DNA of 64,000 nt from the NCBI GenBank assembly GCA_017744715.1, contig JAGIAT010000004.1, positions 124,001 to 188,000 of the forward strand. Reading direction: 5' to 3'. Position numbers and translations under genes: made by a program. The stretch is from Niabella sp. (GTDB taxonomy: Bacteria; Bacteroidota; Bacteroidia; Chitinophagales; Chitinophagaceae). Every line of letters begins with the position of its first letter. Position 1 is the first letter of the stretch. The notes under the pieces are model-generated. The model saw only the letters and a program-made list of their open reading frames with translations, did no database searches and was not told the origin of the DNA. Below, piece by piece: positions 35,930 through 45,645 of the stretch.

Positions 35930-36568
35930 TTATGCCGATGCGCCGGTATTCAGGTGTGCTATGTAATCCAGCAGTTCATCCCGGCCCAGTTTATCGACTG
36001 CAGATGTGACAAAGTGCGGCGGCAATGTTTCCCAGCTTTCTTTCAATAGATGTAAAAAGGCATCTACCGTGCGGGTAGTGGCACCCGGCTTATTTTTATC
36101 GGCCTTGGTAAATACCAATGCAAAGGGAATGCCCCATTCGCCCAGCTGATTAATGAATTCCAGGTCTATTTTTTGCGGTTCGTGCCGGCTGTCGATCAGT
36201 ACAAATAAACTCACCAGGTTTTCCCGTTTGAGAATGTACTTCTCAATCATCATTGACCAGCTCTTACGTTGTTTCTGCGAAACTTTTGCATAGCCATAGC
36301 CGGGAAGATCCACCAGGTACCAGGGTAACCGCTGCATTTTTCCACTCTTATCCCGGTAGCCGGAAATGATATCAAAATGATTGATCAGTTGTGTTTTGCC
36401 CGGTGCTGCTGATGTTTTGGCCAGCGCCTTTTTATTACACAGCATATTGATAAGCGACGATTTGCCTACATTGCTTCTTCCGATAAAGGCATATTCCGGC
36501 CGGTCGGCCTTCGGGCACTGCGTATATTCCGCGCTGCTTTTGATATAATCAGCAGATACAATTTCCAT
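35930..36568 (-). CDS. engB: Ribosome biogenesis GTPase EngB (YsxC/YihA)
   Basis: A 212-residue GTPase needed for late assembly of the large ribosomal subunit. G1 is IGRSNVGKS, G2 lies in the SAAPGKTQ region, G3 is DLPGYGYAKVS and G4 is FTKADK. Length is typical. The ATG at 36568 is chosen from the conserved start MEIVSADYIKSSAEY and because a promoter element lies just upstream. It is 10 bases downstream of the GntR-type regulator gene. Confidence 0.95.
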   Translation of the reverse strand: MEIVSADYIKSSAEYTQCPKADRPEYAFIGRSNVGKSSLINMLCNKKALAKTSAAPGKTQLINHFDIISGYRDKSGKMQRLPWYLVDLPGYGYAKVSQKQRKSWSMMIEKYILKRENLVSLFVLIDSRHEPQKIDLEFINQLGEWGIPFALVFTKADKNKPGATTRTVDAFLHLLKESWETLPPHFVTSAVDKLGRDELLDYIAHLNTGASA

Positions 36569-36573
36569 AGTTG

Positions 36574-36581
36574 CAAATTTA
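36574..36581 (-). promoter_or_regulatory. -7 element (TAAATTTG) for engB
   Basis: Exact TAnnTTTG match on the minus strand, overlapping the last codon of the upstream regulator gene and five bases before the engB ATG. Confidence 0.5.
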
Positions 36582-37601
36582 CAGGGATGGACGCAATCGC
36601 AAATGAAAAGGCACGGCCACCTGCCGTTTCTCGCCACTTAGTATTAACCGGGCGGTCTCCTCTCCCATAGCAGCAAAATCCGTGGAAAAAGTGGTGATCC
36701 CCTGCAGGATCAGGCGCTTTAATGGTGTTTCGTTGTAACTGATCACGCCTACATCCCGGCCAATCACCAGCTGCGCCGCCATAATTTTGTCTACAAGGGT
36801 AACCAGGTCATCTTCCATCAAACAGATGTATACTTCTTTGGGTGCGATGACCTCTTTCTGAATATGATGTACCACTTCCCCCTGAAATGCATATTGCTGG
36901 CAAAAACGCCTGAATCCTTTTGTGATCTCCTCGGGGAAATACGAATATTCCGGTACAATAATTTTGATGGTTTCATATTGCCCGAGACGGCTCAACGCCT
37001 GTTCCAGCGACTGGTAAATATCTTCTTCAAAATTTTCATACACGGCACTGACATCACCGCTTACCCCGGGCACAAGCTTATCCAGCAGGATCAGCTTGTC
37101 TTTTGGTAAAGCATTGATGATCTCCGAAGCACCGGATCCTCCTTCCAGAAAATGCGGGATGATTACAAAATGGGTATACGGTTTTTCGATTCCGGACAAT
37201 AGTTTTTTAAATAAATTAAAGTCATTATTATAAATGTAAAAATCAATAAGCGCCGTGGGGCCCAGTGTTTTTACAAACGCATCATAGATGATCTTTTTAT
37301 GGGTGCTGAGTTTATTAAACAGCAGGAAAATTTTCAGGGGGCTTTGAAGTTCCACGGTTTTTACAAAATAGCCCTTCCCCGGTACGGATCCCAGCACCCC
37401 CATCCGCTTCAGATGTTTGTATGCCTTTTCTGCTGTATCGCGGGAGATCTCAAATTCATAACTCAATTCATTGATCGATGGCAAAAGATCGTTTTGCTTC
37501 ATGCTGCCATCTGCAATGGCATTCATAATGGATTGCGCCAACTGCTGATACTTAGGCGTGGCAGATAATACATCCAGTTCAATATATTTAAAAATACTCA
37601 T
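36579..37601 (-). CDS. GntR-type regulator with LacI-like ligand domain
   Basis: A 340-residue regulator. The N-terminal winged helix (residues ~10-75) reads PKYQQLAQSIMNAIADGSMK...LPSINELSYEFEISRDTAEKAYKHLKRMGVLGSVPGKGYFV, a GntR domain. The rest matches a periplasmic-binding-protein-like sensor ending ISYNETPLKRLILQGITTFSTDFAAMGEETARLIL, as in LacI and related proteins. Such proteins in Bacteroidetes often sense sugars; the ligand is unknown. The start at 37601 removes a hydrophobic upstream extension. Confidence 0.88.
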   Translation of the reverse strand: MSIFKYIELDVLSATPKYQQLAQSIMNAIADGSMKQNDLLPSINELSYEFEISRDTAEKAYKHLKRMGVLGSVPGKGYFVKTVELQSPLKIFLLFNKLSTHKKIIYDAFVKTLGPTALIDFYIYNNDFNLFKKLLSGIEKPYTHFVIIPHFLEGGSGASEIINALPKDKLILLDKLVPGVSGDVSAVYENFEEDIYQSLEQALSRLGQYETIKIIVPEYSYFPEEITKGFRRFCQQYAFQGEVVHHIQKEVIAPKEVYICLMEDDLVTLVDKIMAAQLVIGRDVGVISYNETPLKRLILQGITTFSTDFAAMGEETARLILSGEKRQVAVPFHLRLRPSL

Positions 37602-37791
37602 TTCTGTTACGGCATGCTGAACAAATAAAAATAGGAAAAATAATGAAGATCCCCGGAAGAAATACATAGCCGCTCCAGGACCATACCCCTGGCGCCATTG
37701 CCGGAAAAGTAAAACTTACCATGCCTTCAAAGAAAACAGGCGTTCGGCCGATCCCCTGGCGAAATCCCCTGCATCACTGTATAAATCTTGT

Positions 37792-37799
37792 TACCTTTG
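37792..37799 (+). promoter_or_regulatory. -7 element (TACCTTTG) for ubiE
   Basis: Exact TAnnTTTG match six bases before the ATG at 37806, identical to the one in front of rpsT. It rules out the in-frame TTG at 37788 as start. Confidence 0.55.
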
Positions 37800-37805
37800 C
37801 GGTTT

Positions 37806-38549
37806 ATGACAGAATTTTCGCACGATCATATCATTCCTTATAAAGGATCTGAAAAAACAAAGAAAGAACAGGTTGCAGAAATGTTTGACCGCATTGCACC
37901 CCGGTACGACCTTACCAACCGCGTGCTTTCCGGCCGTTCGGACGTAGCCTGGCGCAAGAAAGCGATCGGCATGCTGAAGAAATACCAGCCGCAGCAAATA
38001 CTGGATATTGCCACCGGAACCGGTGATATGGCATTGCGGGCCTATAAGATGCTGGAGCCACAACAGGTGACCGGTGTTGACATCTCTGCGCAGATGCTGG
38101 AGGTTGGGCGGCAAAAAATTGCCAAAGAAGGACTGAGCGACCGGATCACCCTTGAACTGGGCGACTCTGAGCATCTGCAGTTTTCCGACAACAGGTTTGA
38201 CGCAGCCATGGCTGCGTTTGGGGTACGCAATTTTGAGCACCTGGAAAAAGGATTATCGGAAATGTACCGGGTATTAAAGCCCGGCGGGCAATTACTCATC
38301 ATTGAATTTTCGAGACCCAAACCCGGGTTGTTCAAAGGGCTGTACCAGCTTTATATGAATGTAGTGGCGCCGCAGATCGCCGGCCTTCTGAAACAGAACA
38401 AAGAAGCCTACCAGTACCTGAACAAATCGGCGCGGGCATTTCCGGAGCGGAAGGATTTTACCGATATCCTGCAAAAAGTAGGTTTTTCCAACGCACGGTA
38501 TAAAGCGCTTACATTTGGTATCTGCTGCATTTACAGCGCTGAGAAATAA
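37806..38549 (+). CDS. ubiE: Demethylmenaquinone methyltransferase (UbiE/MenG)
   Basis: A 247-residue SAM-dependent methyltransferase for the last step of menaquinone synthesis, C-methylation of demethylmenaquinone. Signatures: VAEMFDRIAPRYDLTNRVLSGR, the SAM loop ILDIATGTGDMALRA, VTGVDISAQMLEVG, AMAAFGVRNFEHLEKGLSEMYRVLKPGGQLLIIEFS, and the closing LTFGICCIYSAEK. Full length and normal. Ubiquinone is not expected in this phylum, so the MenG role is inferred. Confidence 0.95.
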   Translation: MTEFSHDHIIPYKGSEKTKKEQVAEMFDRIAPRYDLTNRVLSGRSDVAWRKKAIGMLKKYQPQQILDIATGTGDMALRAYKMLEPQQVTGVDISAQMLEVGRQKIAKEGLSDRITLELGDSEHLQFSDNRFDAAMAAFGVRNFEHLEKGLSEMYRVLKPGGQLLIIEFSRPKPGLFKGLYQLYMNVVAPQIAGLLKQNKEAYQYLNKSARAFPERKDFTDILQKVGFSNARYKALTFGICCIYSAEK

Positions 38550-38570
38550 GAGGTCTCTGGTTTAACGTTC

Positions 38571-38790
38571 AATGTTTGCCGTTAGATTCACTTGATGCCT
38601 GATGGTCGATTGTTCATTCAATATCATTTCTTTAAAGCCGCAGATGCGCAGATGGGGTACCAGCTTTAATAGTACGCAAAAAAATATAGCAGGAAATGCG
38701 CCGCTGGCGCAATTAGTGTATCTGTGGCAATCATAGTCATCGATTAAGGAAAACAGCATTGATTTACTACCCCCTGTTTCCACATTTTCA
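38571..38790 (+). repeat. 220-bp interspersed repeat, tandem copy 1
   Basis: Begins AATGTTTGCCGTTAGATTCA and ends at CACATTTTCA; about 85-90% alike by eye to the next copy. It contains GCCGCAGATGCGCAGAT (38637-38653) with a degraded inverted partner near 38711-38727. It lies between ubiE and the BtuF-like gene in a 481-base gap made almost wholly of this repeat. Confidence 0.85.
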
Positions 38791-39009
38791 AATGTTTCCC
38801 GTTAGATCCACTTGATGCCTGATGACCAATTGCTCATTCAATATCATTTTCCTAAAGCCGCAGATGCGCAGATGGAGTACCAGCTTTAATAGTACGCAAA
38901 AAATATCGCAGGAAATGCGCCGCTGGCGCAATCTGTGTATCTGCGGCAATCATAATCATCGTTTAAGGAAAACGGCATTGATTCACTATCGCCTGTTTCC
39001 ACATTTTCA
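38791..39009 (+). repeat. 220-bp interspersed repeat, tandem copy 2
   Basis: Directly follows copy 1 with no spacer. It carries a 91-base core (38857-38947) bounded by inverted repeats GCCGCAGATGCGCAGAT and ATCTGTGTATCTGCGGC that match at 15 of 17 positions. The copy ends 21 bases before the start of the next gene. A small frame across it is a by-product of the repeat. Confidence 0.88.
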
Positions 39010-39030
39010 AATTAATCATTAAACTGAAAC

Positions 39031-39756
39031 GTGAAAATCGTATCCCTCGTTCCATCCATAACAGAACTTTTATACACCCTGGGGTTGGAACAGGAGGTAA
39101 TCGGTATCACTAAATTCTGTGTTCATCCGCAAAGCTGGTTCCGAACCAAAGCACGCGTGGGCGGTACCAAAACACTGGACCTTCAAAAGATCATCGCGCT
39201 TCAACCGGATCTGATCATCGCCAATAAGGAAGAAAATGTAAAAGAGCAGGTAGAAGTGCTCGCAGGCCGGTTTCCTGTGCTGCTTACGGATGTAAACGAT
39301 TACGCCGGTGCCCTGGAAATGATCCGCGAAGTGGGCGGGCAAACCAACCGGGAAGATAAGGCGCAGCGATTGATTGCGGATATTGAATCCGCTTTTGCCC
39401 ATCTTGATACCGGGCCAGCGGTTACCGCGGTATACTTTATCTGGAAAGATCCCTGGATGACGGTTGGGGGCGATACATTTATCAACGACATGATGCAACG
39501 GGCCGGTTTTATAAATCGATTTGCTTCGTTAAAACGGTATCCTGCCGTAGACCTGAATGCGTTGCAGGCACCTTTACCGGAATGCATCCTTCTTGCTTCG
39601 GAGCCGTATCCCTTCAGGGAGCAGCATAAAGCAGCATTACAGGAACGTTACCCGGACGTAAAAATCCTGCTGGCAGACGGAGAGATCTTTAGCTGGTATG
39701 GCAGCCGGATGCTTAAGGCGCCGGCATATTTCAGGCAATTGCAGATGCGCCGGTAG
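39031..39756 (+). CDS. BtuF-like metal/cobalamin-binding protein without signal peptide
   Basis: A 241-residue protein of the helical-backbone periplasmic-binding fold (MKIVSLVPSITELLYTLGLE, DLIIANKEENVKEQVEVLA, TVGGDTFINDMMQRAGFINRF), the family of BtuF and siderophore-binding proteins. It starts with GTG at 39031, and its N-terminus is the first strand of the fold, so there is no export signal. No ABC permease or ATPase is nearby. It may be a cytoplasmic or moonlighting member; ligand unknown. Confidence 0.8.
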   Translation: MKIVSLVPSITELLYTLGLEQEVIGITKFCVHPQSWFRTKARVGGTKTLDLQKIIALQPDLIIANKEENVKEQVEVLAGRFPVLLTDVNDYAGALEMIREVGGQTNREDKAQRLIADIESAFAHLDTGPAVTAVYFIWKDPWMTVGGDTFINDMMQRAGFINRFASLKRYPAVDLNALQAPLPECILLASEPYPFREQHKAALQERYPDVKILLADGEIFSWYGSRMLKAPAYFRQLQMRR

Positions 39757-39990
39757 GCAGTACTTTTTTGCTGGTACCCCCTCGTAAAGCCAACAGTTTG
39801 AACATTTCAAAAACGGCGCTGGTCGGGGATCGCTTCCGCCGTTGCACTGGCCGTATACACGCTGCAGCCCGTTGCCCTGTGAAAAAAATACAGTTAACGC
39901 ACGCAGTGCCGGGCCACCGCCGGCCGCCACCGACAAAAATCCGCAGACAAGGGCGCGATGCACAGACCTGCGCCCGTGCCTGCGGGATGA

Positions 39991-41754
39991 TTAATGCAGG
40001 GTAGGATCAAACGAACCGCCCCAGTCTTTGTTTTGTTCCAGTTTAGTGGTTTTATTGATGATGCTTTGCGCGATCGGATAAAAATAATACTTATCGGGTA
40101 CGATGTTCTTTTGCACACCGGTCTGTGGCACCTGTACTACCGAATATTTGAAATTTTCTTCCGACAGGCTGAACGTACCGGCTTGCTGCTGTGCCTGCAG
40201 GATGGGCATTTCGGTACCATTGGCATTAATGGCAATAGCCTCTACCCCGCTCTTTGTTTTCTGATCCAGCAGGCTGAACAGGCGCCAGCGGCGCAGGTCG
40301 TTAAAACGATGCCCCTCAAAGCACAGTTCAATATTCCGTTCATTCATAATGGCCTGCCGCACGTCTGCCCTTGATGCCGCCGTAATGCCATAAGTGCTTC
40401 CCGCTCCCGGTTCAATACCGGCCCGCTTCCGTATTTCGCGCAGTAATACCAGTGCATCGGCAGTATGGCCCGCCTCGTTTGCCGCTTCCGCATAATTCAG
40501 CATAACTTCAGCAAAACGCATCAGCACAAAATCGATATCATACTGCTGCACATTTGGCTGCGTCAAACCCAGGTTACAGTTCTTCAGGATAAAGAAACCG
40601 GTGTACGTATTGTTATTGGTCGATTTGTCTGCAACATTGGGATTGATCCCAAAATTATCGTTGGCCGAAGCAATACCCACGCTGGTATATTGCTTATATC
40701 CCTTGGGGGTGCCGGCCACCGGGAAGGTTTTGGCATTCCATAGAATGGATTTTTCAAAACGGGGATCCCGGTTCTTCCAGTAAGACTGAAGGAATACCGC
40801 ATCCGTTTTGTAATAAGTGCCTGTAGGGTCATCGTACTGTTTGCCATCCTTCATGGGAAATGCTTTTACAAACTCCCAGGTAGGACAAGCCGATGCGTTT
40901 CCCCTGCTTAAGGAACCCGGCCGCGCACCAAAATCCCAGCTGGCGGTTTTACCCGGAAACTTATTGATGACCGGAAACACAATCTCCGAGTTCTTTTCCG
41001 ACAACGCAATTTTCCCGTAATCTTCGATCAATCCGTAACCCTGGCCCTTGAGGGCTTCATACGCTTTCTTGTTTTCGGTATATGCTTCGGCCCAATAAGC
41101 GTTGTTCCAGGGATTACCGGGATTGAACAACGGGGAAGCCTTATACAGCAACACTTTTGCTTTAAAGGCCTGCGCAAAATTCCCGTCAATATGTCCCCAA
41201 TCTGTAGACGTTACATCAATCTTTGCCGGCAATAAGGGAATGGCTTTATCCAGGTCTTCCACAATAAAATCAAAGCATTCCTTTGTGGAATTACGCGGCA
41301 GGTCCAGCTCATCGGTGTAGCGGTCCAGCGGTGTTTTTACAATGGGTACTCCGCCATATTCCTTTACCATTGAAAAATACGTATACGCCCGCATAAAATA
41401 AGCCTGTGCCAGGATGCTTTCTTTTTCAGACTGGCTCAGTTTCCCGGCCTGCACATCGCGGATCGCAAGGTTGGCCAGTCGCACGTTGGCATAATCCCAG
41501 CTGGCAGTAGAAGCCCCCGTTACGGTAATGGCATTTTCGCCGAAGGCGATACCGGAGAGCTGCTCGCTGTTGCGGTCGGCGGCCACATTCCAGTTCCCGA
41601 ATTTATTATACAGATTGGCCACAAAGGCGTTGGCCTGCTGCAGATCGTTCCATACCTGCTCCGGCTGGTAGTTGCTTACATCTTCAATATCCAGTTCTTT
41701 GGAGCAACGCGTGCCGAAAATGATGATGCATAAAAACAAGCATATTTTTTTCAT
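39991..41754 (-). CDS. SusD/RagB-family outer-membrane lipoprotein
   Basis: A 587-residue lipoprotein (signal MKKICLFLCIIIFGTRC, lipobox GTRC) that forms the lid of a SusC-type transporter and captures glycan or other large nutrients. SusD features: NSEQL, TPR-like helices with AQAYFMRAYTYFSMVKEYGGVPIV, and the C-terminal FDLMRFAE-like VLMRFAEVMLNYAEAANEAG and ECFEGHRFNDLRRWRL-like LCFEGHRFNDLRRWRLF. It follows SusC by 23 bases. No glycoside hydrolase, sulfatase or peptidase sits beside the pair, so the substrate cannot be inferred. Confidence 0.93.
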   Translation of the reverse strand: MKKICLFLCIIIFGTRCSKELDIEDVSNYQPEQVWNDLQQANAFVANLYNKFGNWNVAADRNSEQLSGIAFGENAITVTGASTASWDYANVRLANLAIRDVQAGKLSQSEKESILAQAYFMRAYTYFSMVKEYGGVPIVKTPLDRYTDELDLPRNSTKECFDFIVEDLDKAIPLLPAKIDVTSTDWGHIDGNFAQAFKAKVLLYKASPLFNPGNPWNNAYWAEAYTENKKAYEALKGQGYGLIEDYGKIALSEKNSEIVFPVINKFPGKTASWDFGARPGSLSRGNASACPTWEFVKAFPMKDGKQYDDPTGTYYKTDAVFLQSYWKNRDPRFEKSILWNAKTFPVAGTPKGYKQYTSVGIASANDNFGINPNVADKSTNNNTYTGFFILKNCNLGLTQPNVQQYDIDFVLMRFAEVMLNYAEAANEAGHTADALVLLREIRKRAGIEPGAGSTYGITAASRADVRQAIMNERNIELCFEGHRFNDLRRWRLFSLLDQKTKSGVEAIAINANGTEMPILQAQQQAGTFSLSEENFKYSVVQVPQTGVQKNIVPDKYYFYPIAQSIINKTTKLEQNKDWGGSFDPTLH

Positions 41755-41777
41755 TTGAATATCTGTTTTAAGGTCAT

Positions 41778-44700
41778 TTAAAAAGTGAGGTTCAGTCCGG
41801 CTGTAAGCGTCTTCATCACCGGGTAAGAATCATAGTTTTTCTGTTCGGGATCCTGGAATTCTTTCAGTTTGGAAATAGCAAACAGATTGGTGCCGTTTAC
41901 AAACACCTGTGCATTTACCAGTTGCAGCCGGCTGATCCAGCGGGCAGGGAGGGTATAGCCGATGTTCAGGTTTTTTAAACGCGTATAGGCACCGTTCCGC
42001 ATCCAGAACGTGGAGCCATCGCTGCCAGACTCCAGCCAGTTCTGCCCCACCACGCGCGGGTACTTTGCATCGGGCGTTTCCGGGGTCCATACATCGCTGG
42101 CCCAAATGGGATAATACACCCGGAAATTACCGCCCCACTGACGGATACCGGGTCCATCCTGGTTGCTCACCATTACATCGTAAGAGGTTACGCCCTGGAA
42201 ATGCGCATCCAGCGAAATTCCTTTCCACGATACATTGAAACCAAACCCGTAGTTTACCCGCGGCTTTCCGTTCTTGCTCAGCAACTGTACATCATTGCCA
42301 TCGATCCTTCCGTCGGCACCGGGGGTATAGCCATCGCCCCGCACGTCTTCATAAATAATGGCTCCCAGGTAGGGCTTGCGGCCGTAATAATTATATCCCT
42401 TTGCGGTGAGCTCCTCCAGCTGCTGTTGCGTGCGGATAATGCCGAGTGCTTTAAAACCATAGATCCGGTCTTCGGGCTGGCCAATGCGGGTACGAAATTG
42501 CTCTACCCCACCCGGCCCATAGGCCACCGGCTCATCCAGCACATCCCAGCGGTCCCGTGCATAGCCTACATTGCCGTATACGGAATAAGAAAATTCTTTA
42601 CCGGCACGGTCACTCCATTGAATGTCAAATTCCGCACCCTTAAAGGAGCGTACCGCGTAATTTTCCGGGGCGGGCGTGGTACCGTATACATCCGGAATGG
42701 CTACAACGCGCGATGCCAGAATGTCCTTCATCTGGTTGGTAAACACATCCAGGCGGCCGGAAAGCCGGCTGTTCAATGTAGCAAAATCCAAACCGATGTT
42801 CTTGTTCACTACCGTTGCCCAGGTTAACCCGGGTACCGGAACCGGACTTGGCTGGATCGTTTTATACAGCCGGTCGCCAAATACATAGGGCGTACTATTC
42901 TGATAGGTTTCCTTATAATAAAATCCTTTAATCGTTTCCGGATTACCGATATTGGTATAATTCAGGTCATTTCCGGTGGTACCGTAAGAGGCCCTTATTT
43001 TCAGGTCGTTCAAAAACCCAACATGATCTTTGAAAAAGGGCTCCTGCGAAAGGCGCCATGCCAGCGATACAGAGGGATAAGCCCCCCATTTATGTCCATC
43101 GGCAAAGGCACTGTTACCATCATACCGGAGCGACGCTTCTACAATGTAACGGTTGGCATAATTATAATTCAGCCGGCCGATCCAGGATTGTGCGGCACCC
43201 AGCCCTTCAAGCCCATCTGCAAACCGGTCTGCAGGATCTGCCGAATAAGGAAAGAACTGATCAATATTCGCAATGGGATTATAGGCTGTGGAGATCGACC
43301 GGTAAAAATGATCCTGCCGCTGTTCAAATACCGCAAGGGCATCTACTGTATGCTTGCCAAAGCTGCGGTTATAGGTCAGGAAGGCATTGAACTGGTACTT
43401 CCAGCCATTGTCCTGCTGGTAGCGTAAAAACGGTGCCTGCTGACTGAAATTAAAGATATTGGTCTTGTTGGGATCCGGCGGACCCGGTACGAACCGGTTT
43501 TGCGGATCGCCCTGTATGAACACATAGTTTTTCTGGAAGGTCATATACCATTTCCGTAAAAAATCGTTGGCTTCATAATTGCCCACAATTTTTGCGGCGA
43601 GGCCCCGGGTAATCTTATGCAGGTTAATGTCAAGCGTTGCAATGGTATTCAACTGCCGTTTCCGTGTTTTGATGTAGCGGTCGCCCATCACCTGGTCAAT
43701 CACGCTCCAGGCCTGCCAGCTGCCCATGGGTGTTTGTACCGGGTAGTCGGTAATATGATCGGCCGGAGTACCGTCTGCATCGATATAAAACGGGTATAGC
43801 TTCGGCCAGTTAAAGGTTACCCTGTAAAAATCCGATACATCGTAATCATCATCGGGTGAAAAGGGCCAGTAAAATTTGTCTGAATTCTGTTGTGCCGCCG
43901 CAATGTTCATGTTCAGCTTGATATCGTTGGTGATCTTTGCCGTAATGTTGGACCGCAGGTTAAACTTTTTATACCCCAGGTTTTCATAAGAACCATTTTC
44001 CCCGGTATAACTTACCATGTTGTAATAATTCAGTTTTTCGCTTCCGCCGGAAATATCCAGCAGGTATTTCTGTACCGTTGGATTACGCCATACCCAATCG
44101 TTTACATTATAGTTTCTGTCTTTAAAGTAATTAAACTCCGTTTCGCCATTGGGTAACGGATCATTTTTTTTGTTATACTCATTGTTGAATTGAACCACGC
44201 GGTTCTGATAGATCAGCTCATCGGTGGCTGTAGTAAGATCGCTCAGCAGGGTTCTTGTAGGCGTGGATCTTGAATACGAGGTTTGAAAATGCAGGGTCGG
44301 TTTTTGGGCAGTTCCTTTTTTTGTAGTAACCACAATAACCCCGTTGCCCGCTCTTGAACCGTAAATGGAAGCCGTTGCCGCATCTTTCAGTACGTTCAGC
44401 TGATCGATCTCATTCGGATCCAGGGCGTCAAATTCAGCCTTGCCTTTGATAACCCCGTCGATCACATATAAAGGCTCTCCGTTAGCACCCCGGATACGGA
44501 TGCTGGAGCTGGCGCCCGAAAGACCCGAGGTATTGGTAACCGTTACGCCCGGGGCGCGGCCCGCAAGGGTATTGGACATATTTGCGGCGGGTATATCGGT
44601 TAATTTTTTTGTGCTGATACTGGTAACAGCTCCCGTAAGGTTGGAGCGTTTTTGGGTGCCGTAACCCACTACCACCACTTCATCGAGGGCAGCCGCAAGC

Positions 44701-45047
44701 GCCGAAAGCCGGATCTGCAAGGCAGCTTCGCTCCCTACAGTTACTTCCTGCGTCTGAAACCCGATGGCGGATATTTCCAGCACATCACCCGCAGTTGCGT
44801 TGATCCGGAACGATCCGTCGGCGGCACTGGCAACAGCCGTTGTTTTACCTTTTATTTTAATTGTGGCGCCGGCTAACGGGTTGCCGGAAGAGTCGGTGAT
44901 CTTTCCTTCTACAGGCGGGGCCTGGATCAGGTAAGGAATGGGGTTACCGCCAACAGGCTTTGCTGCGTACAACGCATGTGCCTTTAACAAAAGGCAGCAC
45001 AGCAGCACCGGAAAAGCCATGGCATACTTCTGGAGTCTGATTTGCAT
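41778..45047 (-). CDS. SusC/RagA-family TonB-linked outer-membrane transporter
   Basis: A 1089-residue receptor. After the signal peptide (residues ~1-29) comes a carboxypeptidase-like regulatory domain (VEGKITDSSGNPLAGATIKI, ISAIGFQTQEVTV), then the SusC signature DEVVVVGYGTQKRSNLTGAVTSIS, the plug (LAGRAPGVTVTNTSGLSGA, IRGANGEPLYVIDGV, VLKDAATASIYGSRAGNGVIVVTTK) and a large barrel ending TLTAGLNLTF. It imports a polymer fragment across the outer membrane with its SusD partner, using TonB energy. There is no STN domain, so anti-sigma signalling is not expected. Confidence 0.95.
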   Translation of the reverse strand: MQIRLQKYAMAFPVLLCCLLLKAHALYAAKPVGGNPIPYLIQAPPVEGKITDSSGNPLAGATIKIKGKTTAVASAADGSFRINATAGDVLEISAIGFQTQEVTVGSEAALQIRLSALAAALDEVVVVGYGTQKRSNLTGAVTSISTKKLTDIPAANMSNTLAGRAPGVTVTNTSGLSGASSSIRIRGANGEPLYVIDGVIKGKAEFDALDPNEIDQLNVLKDAATASIYGSRAGNGVIVVTTKKGTAQKPTLHFQTSYSRSTPTRTLLSDLTTATDELIYQNRVVQFNNEYNKKNDPLPNGETEFNYFKDRNYNVNDWVWRNPTVQKYLLDISGGSEKLNYYNMVSYTGENGSYENLGYKKFNLRSNITAKITNDIKLNMNIAAAQQNSDKFYWPFSPDDDYDVSDFYRVTFNWPKLYPFYIDADGTPADHITDYPVQTPMGSWQAWSVIDQVMGDRYIKTRKRQLNTIATLDINLHKITRGLAAKIVGNYEANDFLRKWYMTFQKNYVFIQGDPQNRFVPGPPDPNKTNIFNFSQQAPFLRYQQDNGWKYQFNAFLTYNRSFGKHTVDALAVFEQRQDHFYRSISTAYNPIANIDQFFPYSADPADRFADGLEGLGAAQSWIGRLNYNYANRYIVEASLRYDGNSAFADGHKWGAYPSVSLAWRLSQEPFFKDHVGFLNDLKIRASYGTTGNDLNYTNIGNPETIKGFYYKETYQNSTPYVFGDRLYKTIQPSPVPVPGLTWATVVNKNIGLDFATLNSRLSGRLDVFTNQMKDILASRVVAIPDVYGTTPAPENYAVRSFKGAEFDIQWSDRAGKEFSYSVYGNVGYARDRWDVLDEPVAYGPGGVEQFRTRIGQPEDRIYGFKALGIIRTQQQLEELTAKGYNYYGRKPYLGAIIYEDVRGDGYTPGADGRIDGNDVQLLSKNGKPRVNYGFGFNVSWKGISLDAHFQGVTSYDVMVSNQDGPGIRQWGGNFRVYYPIWASDVWTPETPDAKYPRVVGQNWLESGSDGSTFWMRNGAYTRLKNLNIGYTLPARWISRLQLVNAQVFVNGTNLFAISKLKEFQDPEQKNYDSYPVMKTLTAGLNLTF

Positions 45048-45594
45048 AGTTCTCTTAATTTTTCAGGTTAAAGAATGAGGCATAAATGAGCAGGTAAAAA
45101 AGGCAATGAAGGGCAATAGACGGACGGTACGTTCTGCTGTATACACAGCAACGCTTTACATACTCAGGTACTTATTTTTTTCAGGTACTTCCTTTCTTAC
45201 GTTGGAATGAATGGGGAATCAAGTCTGATTTTTCAGGGTCATAGAGGTTTCGAGGTTTGTTAAAGAATAGTAAATAGCAGGACAAATGTTATCGAAAAAA
45301 AATACATCAGCAAATTTTTTTCTGCATTTTCCGAACGGCATCCGCAATAAATTATTCGTTGAACAATAAGCAAAGATCTTTATTAAAAAAACAAGCGAAG
45401 CTTCACTGAAGGAAAAGACCTTCGTATAGAAGCCGGAGCAAAACACGGCTCTTTTGCAGGGCATACGCTGAAATCCGCGCAGCGACTGCATTCCAGCCGA
45501 TTACAAAACCGAAATATCCATCACCCGGGATCATTATATGGCCCGTGTGCCGGCGATCCGTTGGCGCGTCACCTGCAAAAAAATTTATAAAAAA
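45048..45594. other. Upstream region of susC
   Basis: About 550 bases between the divergent susC and metB units. The only repeat seen is TCAGGTACTT twice (45163-45172 and 45181-45190), 18 bases apart and about 120 bases upstream of susC, which could be a binding site. Short frames here have no protein-like features. No -7 element was found for susC. Confidence 0.5.
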
Positions 45595-45627
45595 TTTGGA
45601 GGTCTCAAAAAATAGTCTATAAATTTG
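45595..45627 (+). promoter_or_regulatory. Promoter of the riboswitch-metB unit
   Basis: -33 TTTG at 45595-45598 and -7 TAAATTTG at 45620-45627, with 21 bases between, both consensus. Transcription would start just before the riboswitch. Confidence 0.65.
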
Positions 45628-45645
45628 CCTCAGTTCTTGAATTAT

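Noticed and set aside
38822..39022. Small frame sharing RNLCICGNH with a minus-strand frame at 52453-52656
   Set aside because: The likeness comes from the shared DNA repeat; frames differ in length and no start or promoter supports them.
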